From the NCBI GenBank assembly GCA_021106755.1, contig JAIOTM010000207.1, positions 1-13,855 of the forward strand: a DNA stretch of 13,855 nt, written 5' to 3'. The position numbers and the translations under genes are program-made. This stretch comes from Candidatus Cloacimonadota bacterium (GTDB lineage Bacteria > Cloacimonadota > Cloacimonadia > Cloacimonadales > JAIOQZ01). The notes under the pieces are model-generated. The model did no database searches. It saw nothing but the letters and a program-made list of their open reading frames with translations, and was not told where the DNA came from. This document shows, in pieces, positions 7,925 through 13,855 of the stretch. Position 1 is the first letter of the stretch, and each line of letters begins with the position of its first letter.

Positions 7925-9228
7925 GGTCTCTCCTTTTTTGTCAGCGATTCTAAAAATAATCTTAAACCACTATAGAGGGTGGGTGAGTTTGTCAATTGTT
8001 TGATGTAAACAAGTGGTTTCAGCAATTCAAAATTCAGCACGAGATGCTCCCAGGGTAACTTTTCTAACTCATTCAAAAGTTTTAACTCGCGTTTCAGAGA
8101 GCATAGCCAGTCCTCTTTCGGCTGGAGTAATGGTGCTTGCGTTTCACCCCAGAAATATTTCAGGGCAAAGCTCCGGTAAGCAAACGCCATGAAAAGGTCT
8201 ATTCCGTCCGGTTCTGTTGCGGCAGGTGTTAGATATTGTCCTATCGAGTCATATTCGGGAAGCCACATGTTAGCGGGAGTTGCCGTGCCGGATACGGCAT
8301 TCCACACATCATCAGCCGATACTGAGTTATGACAGGCAAGCTGTCGGGGACATGGTTCGCTGTCGGCACAGGGGTAGCAGGGGAATTCGGTCATATCCGG
8401 CTGAAGAGCGATTCCACCCCAGCATAGCGTCTCCTGAGAATATGCTGATGCTGTGAAAATCGCGACCACCGGAGTACTCGCGTAGGTGGCAGCGTGCATT
8501 GTGCCGGTGTCGCCTGTTACGAGCAAATCGGCATCGGCAAGCAGGGAAAGAAGCTCCGATATTGAGGTTTTTCCGATTTGATTTTCAAGTAACGGCGATT
8601 TGAGCGTTGAGAAAACAGACTCAATTTCCTGTCGCTCGCTTTCCACTCCAAGGAGAATAATCCGGCAACCTTCTTTAATAAATCTTTTTGCCAGATTACG
8701 CCACGAATCCGCGCTCCATTGTCTCTTGGAATTTCGCGAAGCTACCTGAAAAGCAATAATACGGGGTGCGGGGGAAATGGTTTTAAGGCGGGGGGGAGGT
8801 GCGGCTTCAACAGTATGTCTGTAAATATCTATCAGGTTGAGAGTGGATAACCGACGTGTTTTAACAAAGCTCATGGCGAAGTGCAGCCAGTCCTGTGAAG
8901 CAGTTTCCCAAGAACCAAAACCAGCTTTTTCCGGTATATGAATATCCTGAATTATCTGACGGGCTATCCCGGAACTGTTGAGGTTAACCACCAAATCGAA
9001 TTTCAGATTATCTATCTGAGTAAGCAGATTACGATAGTAGAGGCTTTTCTGATTCAGGGGCAACAGGCGGGATAAATCTACTCCGAGAGGAGTACCCAAC
9101 TCAGCCGCTTCCACAACGGAAGTAAATACTTCGTTATGCAAGACCCAAACCTGCTCAAAATGGCGGCAAACAGGCACAGACTGGAATAAATCACCCATTC
9201 GGGCTAACTGGATAATCAGAACACGCAT
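7921..9228 (-). CDS. Glycosyltransferase family 9 (heptosyltransferase-like)
   Basis: Belongs to the ADP-heptose:LPS heptosyltransferase family (GT9), which adds sugars to the LPS inner core at the inner face of the cytoplasmic membrane. The N-terminus MRVLIIQLARMGDLFQSVP matches the family's opening strand and loop. GDTGTMHAATYASTPVVAIF (from about residue 239) is the hallmark nucleotide-sugar-binding motif. A cysteine cluster follows (PCYPCADSEPCPRQLAC), as in many GT9 proteins. About 120 extra, probably helical, residues extend the C-terminus beyond a usual two-domain GT9 of about 350. Start choice is uncertain: GGAG at 9240-9243 is 11 bases from this ATG, but 5 from an in-frame TTG at 9234. 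Linkage to kdsA supports LPS core synthesis. The exact sugar and acceptor cannot be told. Confidence 0.9.
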   Translation of the reverse strand: MRVLIIQLARMGDLFQSVPVCRHFEQVWVLHNEVFTSVVEAAELGTPLGVDLSRLLPLNQKSLYYRNLLTQIDNLKFDLVVNLNSSGIARQIIQDIHIPEKAGFGSWETASQDWLHFAMSFVKTRRLSTLNLIDIYRHTVEAAPPPRLKTISPAPRIIAFQVASRNSKRQWSADSWRNLAKRFIKEGCRIILLGVESERQEIESVFSTLKSPLLENQIGKTSISELLSLLADADLLVTGDTGTMHAATYASTPVVAIFTASAYSQETLCWGGIALQPDMTEFPCYPCADSEPCPRQLACHNSVSADDVWNAVSGTATPANMWLPEYDSIGQYLTPAATEPDGIDLFMAFAYRSFALKYFWGETQAPLLQPKEDWLCSLKRELKLLNELEKLPWEHLVLNFELLKPLVYIKQLTNSPTLYSGLRLFLESLTKKERP

Positions 9229-9282
9229 TTTCAATAATTCTCCAACTACATTGGATATTTACACAGAATATGAGCAAGCATT

Positions 9283-10572
9283 TTAATCATCCACCACGTT
9301 CAGACTAAAATCGCGTTCGGTAACGATTGAGGTTAATTCCATCTGGAAACCATCGCTGAAAGCTTGCAGGCTTCCATCTGTTCCTCCAATGTAGCTTAGT
9401 ATTCCTTTGTTTTTCAATCTGTTAATTACTTCTGGTGAAGGAAGATTATGAACATTCCCTATCCGGGCTGGTACAAAAACCGCGATAGGCGTAACAGCTT
9501 CTAAGAACTGAGGACTACTGGCGGTATCGCTACCGTGATGTCCTAATTTGAGGATGTCAGTATCAAGCTGTTCTTTATACTGTGTAAGAAGATGGTTTTC
9601 GCCATCTGAGGAAAGGTCTCCGGTGAACAGCACGGAGAACTCACGAAAATCCAGCCGTGCAACCAGCGATAAATTGTTGGGGTCGGAATGAGTGTAGTTC
9701 CGGTCGGGATGAAGGAGCAGTAATTTTACTTCACCGAGGTGAAAAGTCATTGTATCGCTGAGGATTACAATCCGGGTTGAAGTAGGAAGTACAGTGTAGA
9801 TTGATTGCCAGACATCGGTTTCGGCGAACGCTTCTGAGATGAGAATATTGTCTATCACTAACTGCCGAGACAGATAAACAGCCCCGCCGATGTGGTCTAT
9901 GTGTCGGTGAGTGAGCAGTAACCAGTCAATCCGACCAATTCCGTTAGCTCTGAGATACGGAAGTACAGTACTTTTAATATGACCGGGCAGGGTCTCCGGG
10001 GGACCGCTGTCTATCATAATTGTTTGCCCGGAAGGTGTTTCGATGAGGGCACAGTCGGCTGTTCCGGCATCAAAGAAGGTCAGTCTCAGATTATCGATTG
10101 GGCTGGAAAGCAGAAATACACCGGCAAGTGCTGTTAGAAATAGCGGCAGTATGATTATGGCTTGCTTACTATACCGTTTACTCAAGCAGACACCTGCGTA
10201 TAGAAGAATGCCACTCAGTAGAAACTGCAATGGACTGAAACGCACAAAGTTATAGGTAAAAGGCAATTCCGCGCAAAAGTCTGTCCAACTGATTAATAAT
10301 TGATGAACTAAGAGAAAACCATGATAGAAGAAACCCGCCATTCCCGCGGGCAGGATAACTACGAAAATCATGAGCGGTATAAGTAAGCTGATTAATGGAA
10401 TCGCGAACAGATTCGCTACAATTCCGTTAAAAGAAACCTGATGAAAATAAAACAACAGGATAGGAGCTGTTACAATGGTGACAACTGCCGAAAGGATTAA
10501 AGGACTGATAGTCCAGACTTCGATTCTCTTCCAGAGAGTTCTGGAACTGAAAAGCGGGAGACGGTGAGTCAT
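9283..10572 (-). CDS. comEC: ComEC/Rec2 C-terminal part: membrane segment plus metallo-beta-lactamase domain
   Basis: Second piece of a ComEC-type DNA uptake channel, 429 residues. Residues about 20-160 hold hydrophobic segments of the competence domain (YFHQVSFNGIVANLFAIPL is typical). From about 163 a metallo-beta-lactamase-like domain follows: FFDAGTADCALIE, THRHIDHIGG (221-230, the metal-binding His/Asp motif), FTGDL (316-320) and GHHGS (344-348). In full-length ComEC this domain is thought to degrade the non-transported DNA strand. The metal ligands are intact. Its ATG directly follows the TAA of the N-terminal piece in the same frame, and no good ribosome binding site precedes it, so expression would need reinitiation or readthrough. 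It ends 48-54 bases before the glycosyltransferase, with no terminator. Confidence 0.9.
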   Translation of the reverse strand: MTHRLPLFSSRTLWKRIEVWTISPLILSAVVTIVTAPILLFYFHQVSFNGIVANLFAIPLISLLIPLMIFVVILPAGMAGFFYHGFLLVHQLLISWTDFCAELPFTYNFVRFSPLQFLLSGILLYAGVCLSKRYSKQAIIILPLFLTALAGVFLLSSPIDNLRLTFFDAGTADCALIETPSGQTIMIDSGPPETLPGHIKSTVLPYLRANGIGRIDWLLLTHRHIDHIGGAVYLSRQLVIDNILISEAFAETDVWQSIYTVLPTSTRIVILSDTMTFHLGEVKLLLLHPDRNYTHSDPNNLSLVARLDFREFSVLFTGDLSSDGENHLLTQYKEQLDTDILKLGHHGSDTASSPQFLEAVTPIAVFVPARIGNVHNLPSPEVINRLKNKGILSYIGGTDGSLQAFSDGFQMELTSIVTERDFSLNVVDD

Positions 10573-11631
10573 TTACTGTACTATTACGAGGATTCCCCAG
10601 ACTGCCGCGACAGATAACTGGAAGCCGGGAGAGAGTAACTGCATTGGTTGCCAGGCAGAGATTACCAATACAGAGACCAGCAACACCTGTAAAGGAGGTA
10701 CTTTTCGTTGTAACATCTTAGCGAAAAGAAAGATAGAAATCATTATAACAGCCCGTGCGACAGAGGGCGGCCATTGAGTGAGCATTCCATAGAAGATAAG
10801 AGAGAGAATAACTAACGGAGACTTAGGTATTCGTCTGGGAAGGATAAGCCCCAGCAACAACATAAGAATCATGGCAATAATGCCGGTATGTAAACCGCTT
10901 ATTGCCAGCAGGTGAGCTAATCCCGCGTTGATGAAGCTACTTTGAACAGCATCATCAAGAACGCGCTTACTGCCCAGCAAAAGAGCGATAATGAAACCTG
11001 TATCTTTACCAAATCTGTTACGGACACGGGAAGTAAGTTTTACGCGTAGTCTGGCAACTGTCAGAGACAGCGAAAAAGGTGCTTTACCTGTAATTACCGG
11101 GTATTCCAGTAACCGAGCTGTAGCAGCAATATCTTTGCGGCGAAGATACTTCCGGTAATCAAACACTTCGGGATTTGTTGGCGGAGTGGGAGCTTCGATT
11201 TTTACCAATGCCCGAAAGCAATCACCAGGCGAGAAATATGCTTCTCGCGCGTAAAGGCGGATTTTACCGTTAACCGGATAGCCAGCTAATGAATCCAACT
11301 GGGCTAAGTAAATAGTCGAATTAGCTTTAGAAAACTCCTGTGAAATAATTGTAGCATGAATCCGGTTTTGGAGTGGCTCTCTTGCCCGCAAAAGTTCGGA
11401 TATCGCATTTGGAGTAGATAGTAGATTAACCCTAAGTATTGCGAGAATGAATATCAACGCTAATAGAGTGTAATGCCGAAAAACACGAATGATTGTCAGG
11501 AGTAACAGTAGCCCAACAATGACAACCATGGCAATTGGTGGGGGATGATAGTAAAAACCGAGACATAAACCCGACAGCCATGCCGTCGCGATAATCAGCG
11601 TTGCCGGTCTTATTCCCGGTTGGGATTTCAT
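10573..11631 (-). CDS. comEC: ComEC/Rec2 N-terminal part: competence membrane domain, ends at in-frame stop
   Basis: First piece of a ComEC-type protein, the inner-membrane channel that takes single-stranded DNA into the cytoplasm during transformation. Residues 1-70 contain hydrophobic segments. Residues about 85-180 form the beta-rich N-terminal soluble domain typical of the family. The competence domain then begins: AHLLAISGLHTG (239-250), WPPSVARAVIM (287-297) and SPGFQLSVAAVWGI (334-347), all close to family consensus. The protein stops at residue 352 with TAA (10573-10575), in the middle of the membrane region. The remainder continues in the same frame in the next gene with no visible loss. 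Together they give about 781 residues, the normal ComEC length. It starts 1 base after kdsA. Confidence 0.9.
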   Translation of the reverse strand: MKSQPGIRPATLIIATAWLSGLCLGFYYHPPPIAMVVIVGLLLLLTIIRVFRHYTLLALIFILAILRVNLLSTPNAISELLRAREPLQNRIHATIISQEFSKANSTIYLAQLDSLAGYPVNGKIRLYAREAYFSPGDCFRALVKIEAPTPPTNPEVFDYRKYLRRKDIAATARLLEYPVITGKAPFSLSLTVARLRVKLTSRVRNRFGKDTGFIIALLLGSKRVLDDAVQSSFINAGLAHLLAISGLHTGIIAMILMLLLGLILPRRIPKSPLVILSLIFYGMLTQWPPSVARAVIMISIFLFAKMLQRKVPPLQVLLVSVLVISAWQPMQLLSPGFQLSVAAVWGILVIVQ

Positions 11632-11632
11632 A

Positions 11633-12433
11633 TTATGGCTTATTAATAACGCTCAGGCAGTTGTCTAAGAGTTCAGGCACTTGCGATAGAGACAACATAC
11701 TGGCGGCATCGCTTAATGCTTCCATAGGTGAGGGATGCGTCTCAAAAAATAACCCGCTAACGCATCCAGTGGCAATCGCCGCTCTTGCCATCATCGGTGC
11801 GAACTCCGGGGTTCCCCCCGATACACGCCCTACTGAAGGTCGTTGTAAGCTGTGCGTAACATCATATATAACGGGAAAGTCTATGTTCTTCATCTGGGCG
11901 AAGCTACGGAAATCCACAATAAGGTTGTGGTACCCGAAAACGGTTCCCCGCTCGGTAAGTAGTATCTCGAAGTTATTCTCGGCAGTAATTTTAGCTACTG
12001 CCGCGCGCATATCTTCCGGTGCCATGAACTGACCTTTCTTAATATTGATTATCTTTCCGCTTCGTGCTGCCGCCTGAAGCAATTCTGTTTGTCGGGAGAG
12101 AAACGCCGGAATCTGAATAACATCCGCGACTTCCGCTACTGCTTTTACTTCACTGGTTTCGTGGACATCAGTGAGGATAGGAACATTGTACTCGGTTTTC
12201 AGGGAGTCGAGCAGAGCGAGACCTTCATTCATTCCCGGTCCGGTATAAGACTCCACCGAAGTACGGTTCGCTTTCTTGTAAGAAGCCTTGAAAATAAAAG
12301 TCAGGTTACGTTTCGCGGTTTCTTCTAACAGTGTTTCGAGTACCTGCCGCATGATAGATTCTTCCTCGATTACACAAGGACCCGCGATTACAAAAAACCT
12401 GTCGGTTTTGTACAACTTCTGATATAGCTCCAT
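11633..12433 (-). CDS. kdsA: 3-deoxy-8-phosphooctulonate synthase, metal-dependent class
   Basis: Condenses phosphoenolpyruvate with arabinose 5-phosphate to make Kdo-8-phosphate, the precursor of the Kdo in the LPS inner core, in the cytoplasm. The 266-residue length is normal. The TIM-barrel signatures are clear: FVIAGPCVIE (14-23), FKASYKKANRTS (48-59), KKGQFMAPED (132-141) and SVGRVSGGTPEFAP (200-213). Cys20 sits where the metal-independent E. coli enzyme has Asn. With His194, Glu231 (in FETHPSP) and Asp242 (in ALSDAAS) it completes the metal site known from Aquifex KdsA, so this is the metal-dependent class. GAGG lies 7 bases before the ATG. It sits 2 bases after the 112-residue membrane protein gene and 1 base before comEC. 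Confidence 0.97.
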   Translation of the reverse strand: MELYQKLYKTDRFFVIAGPCVIEEESIMRQVLETLLEETAKRNLTFIFKASYKKANRTSVESYTGPGMNEGLALLDSLKTEYNVPILTDVHETSEVKAVAEVADVIQIPAFLSRQTELLQAAARSGKIINIKKGQFMAPEDMRAAVAKITAENNFEILLTERGTVFGYHNLIVDFRSFAQMKNIDFPVIYDVTHSLQRPSVGRVSGGTPEFAPMMARAAIATGCVSGLFFETHPSPMEALSDAASMLSLSQVPELLDNCLSVINKP

Positions 12434-12435
12434 AG

Positions 12436-12774
12436 TTATTCCTCACCCTGAACGTTGTTATGACGCCGTCGGGAAATTTTTCGATAGATTCTGTAATTGT
12501 TGAGGACTACAACACTATAGATACCACAACCAATACTGAGAACCATGATTATCTCTCTCGTTGCGAGTTTCAGGGGGAAATACATCAGCAACAGAACAAT
12601 TCCAACAAAACCTTTCAAGATAAGAATGCCGGGTAAAAATCCAAAACGGCGGAACATCCAGCGTGCTAATGGATTTTTCTCTGCCTGGATTGAGCTACGC
12701 GAAACAACTAACCATGTGGAATGGGCGTCTAATCCGTTAAGTAAACATAGGAGAATAAGTAGTACCCATTGCAT
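12436..12774 (-). CDS. Small membrane protein, resembles DUF5658
   Basis: A 112-residue protein with about three or four hydrophobic segments (roughly 1-18, 47-67, 74-92) and a basic C-terminal tail (RKISRRRH). Near the N-terminus it has N13, D16 and T20 (NGLDAHSTW), then AEKNPLARW (31-39) and a Lys at 54 in the second hydrophobic segment. This N..D...T / E.NP / K pattern matches my memory of the DUF5658 family, whose function is unknown. I could not check that assignment. Its start overlaps the previous stop by one base (TAATG at 12774), and there is no strong ribosome binding site, so it is probably translated by coupling. It ends 2 bases before kdsA. No function can be given. Confidence 0.78.
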   Translation of the reverse strand: MQWVLLILLCLLNGLDAHSTWLVVSRSSIQAEKNPLARWMFRRFGFLPGILILKGFVGIVLLLMYFPLKLATREIIMVLSIGCGIYSVVVLNNYRIYRKISRRRHNNVQGEE

Positions 12775-13028
12775 TAATCTTGCTCGTCTGGTTCCCCGGC
12801 AATTTCTTTATCCGGGTCAAGCATCTCTTTTTTTCGTTGTTTTGCTTTAATTGCCTCGTAAATAATAGCGATAACGATAATGATAATCGGGATGGTGATG
12901 AACCAGAACCTTGCCAGAATTGCCGCGACAAAAGAAAAGCGAATCAGTATTCTCATTCCGAATCGGAATATGGCTACAGAGAGCACGATAATCAACGCGT
13001 AATTAATAATCTGATTTAGAGTTTTCAT
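12774..13028 (-). CDS. Small two-helix membrane protein of unknown function
   Basis: I do not recognise this 84-residue protein. It has two hydrophobic segments (about 8-25 and 40-60) joined by a short Arg- and Phe-rich turn. A highly charged tail follows (KAKQRKKEMLDPDKEIAGEPDEQD, from 61), probably cytoplasmic. It overlaps fliR by 4 bases (ATGA, 13025-13028) and the next gene by 1, with AGGA 2 bases before its start. This tight packing argues that it is a real gene. In many flagellated bacteria flhB follows fliR, but this protein has no resemblance to FlhB. A role in flagellar export or the envelope is only suggested by position. Confidence 0.75.
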   Translation of the reverse strand: MKTLNQIINYALIIVLSVAIFRFGMRILIRFSFVAAILARFWFITIPIIIIVIAIIYEAIKAKQRKKEMLDPDKEIAGEPDEQD

Positions 13029-13807
13029 TGTCCTAACAATCTAATAAAATGCATTATTTCGTCACGATAAATTCCAAAAAGTTTTAAAAAAGCATAAATG
13101 AAGTATGGCCAATAGAACATAAGAAACCAGAATCCCAGCAGGATTGCGATCGGCATTGCTACGATTAGAATCTGTATTTCGGGAGTTACTTTAGCAAACA
13201 AGCCCAGCAGAACACGCTCTAAGAAAAGGGCGGCAAAGATTGGTGCTCCAAGTTTCAATCCGATTACAAATACCGAAGAAAACATTTCCGTGAGTTTAAT
13301 AAGGAGTGTGCTGGAGAAACTCATCTCAGTAAGAGGTACGAAATAGAAGCTGTCAAAAATTGTCTGAATGAAGAAATGATGCCCGTTAGTTGACAGCAAC
13401 AGTAAAATCGCAACAAAATACATAAGGTTGGACAGTACTGGTGTGGTTTCATCGGTGGCAGGATTGATTAAGGTCATCATCGAAAGACTCATCATGCGAC
13501 CTATCATAAAGCCGGCTAATTTCAAGCCTTCGAATATAAACTGAGTAACTAATCCTATAATCAACCCTACAGTCATTTCTTTTATTGCGAGAAATCCAAG
13601 AATCATTACATCAGCCGGTAAACTATCGGGGACAGGTAGAATACTGGAACATATAAAAGCCAGTGCTAATGAAAAAACCATCTTCACATGCAACGGAATA
13701 GTGCGGGAAGAGAATATTGGTAATGTAGTTACAAGCCCTGTAATACGCATCATAATTAAAAGAAAGTGTTCAAATTCCGCGGCAGTAATTCCCAGAGTTT
13801 CAAACAT
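13025..13807 (-). CDS. fliR: Flagellar biosynthesis protein FliR
   Basis: FliR is a core membrane protein of the flagellar type III export gate, assembled with FliP and FliQ at the base of the flagellum. The 260-residue length is typical. The N-terminus FEHFLLIMMRITGLVTTLPIF matches the family's start (usually FLLVLARVSGLLMTAPVF-like). Further family features are VGLIIGLVTQFIFEGLKLAG (about 80-99), GRMMSLSM followed by NPATDETTPVLSNL, and LKLGAPIFAALFLERVLLGLFAKVTPEIQI near 185-215. About six hydrophobic segments are visible. Its start overlaps the previous stop by one base (TAATG at 13807), and it lacks a clear ribosome binding site, so translation is likely coupled to the gene before it. 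The homologous virulence export protein (SctT) is possible but less likely. Confidence 0.93.
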   Translation of the reverse strand: MFETLGITAAEFEHFLLIMMRITGLVTTLPIFSSRTIPLHVKMVFSLALAFICSSILPVPDSLPADVMILGFLAIKEMTVGLIIGLVTQFIFEGLKLAGFMIGRMMSLSMMTLINPATDETTPVLSNLMYFVAILLLLSTNGHHFFIQTIFDSFYFVPLTEMSFSSTLLIKLTEMFSSVFVIGLKLGAPIFAALFLERVLLGLFAKVTPEIQILIVAMPIAILLGFWFLMFYWPYFIYAFLKLFGIYRDEIMHFIRLLGQ

Positions 13808-13855
13808 TAGTGATTCATTGTTTCTATAATATTGGTGATATAGGCAAAATATTCC
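13807..13855 (-). CDS. fliQ: C-terminal fragment, probably FliQ (rest outside window)
   Basis: Reading into fliR on the minus strand, one frame is open from the window edge and encodes EYFAYITNIIETMNH before a TAA that overlaps the fliR ATG by one base. This fits the end of FliQ, a small two-helix export gate protein that very often precedes fliR. With only 15 residues visible the identification rests mainly on gene order. Confidence 0.5.
   Translation of the reverse strand, partial: EYFAYITNIIETMNH

Noticed and set aside
10573..10575. Recoding of TAA as an amino acid genome-wide.
   Set aside because: Neighbouring genes end properly at TAA (for example the second ExbD at 2133-2135 and kdsA at 11633-11635), so TAA is a normal stop here.
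11601..12032. Plus-strand open frame of 143 codons opposite kdsA.
   Set aside because: kdsA is unambiguous on the other strand, and this frame has no family features.

Overview
The window looks like ordinary chromosome from a diderm (LPS-bearing), flagellated bacterium. It encodes an inner-membrane proton-channel motor with a TonB-like partner, a Kdo-8-phosphate synthase, a family 9 glycosyltransferase and the flagellar export protein FliR. Base composition is moderate and codon use looks even. I saw no insertion sequence, tRNA, rRNA, CRISPR array or prophage gene. The mix of a pyrophosphate-type phosphofructokinase, a metal-type KdsA and a TolQ/ExbD/ExbD/AgmX-like cluster would fit a poorly studied lineage such as a candidate phylum of the FCB group. 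That placement is inference only.

Left part, plus strand (1-3635): the 3' part of a small exported protein, then a tight cluster of a TolQ/ExbB-type channel protein, two different ExbD/TolR-type proteins and a large single-pass protein with a TonB/AgmX-like C-terminus. It closes with a near-perfect terminator (3603-3635). Together these look like a complete proton-driven machine that transmits force across the periplasm. In the first ExbD the proton-carrying aspartate is replaced by asparagine, while the second keeps it.

Middle, plus strand (3730-6108): priA, the replication-restart helicase, standing alone. It converges on the long minus-strand operon, with a terminator hairpin between them (6109-6138) that serves mainly the minus strand.

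Right part, minus strand (13855 down to 6158): one closely packed series, read in order. It holds the tail of a probable fliQ, fliR, two small membrane proteins, kdsA, a ComEC-type DNA-uptake channel in two in-frame pieces, a family 9 glycosyltransferase, a nitroreductase and a PPi-type phosphofructokinase. Neighbours overlap by 1 or 4 bases or lie 0-48 bases apart, so they are probably co-transcribed, with much translational coupling. Flagellar export, LPS synthesis, DNA uptake and sugar metabolism appear joined in one transcription unit.

The two most notable points are the ExbD pair with unequal key residues, and comEC interrupted by a single in-frame TAA directly followed by ATG with no coding sequence lost. 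I found no convincing wholly new system. The plus-strand motor cluster is the least explained part.
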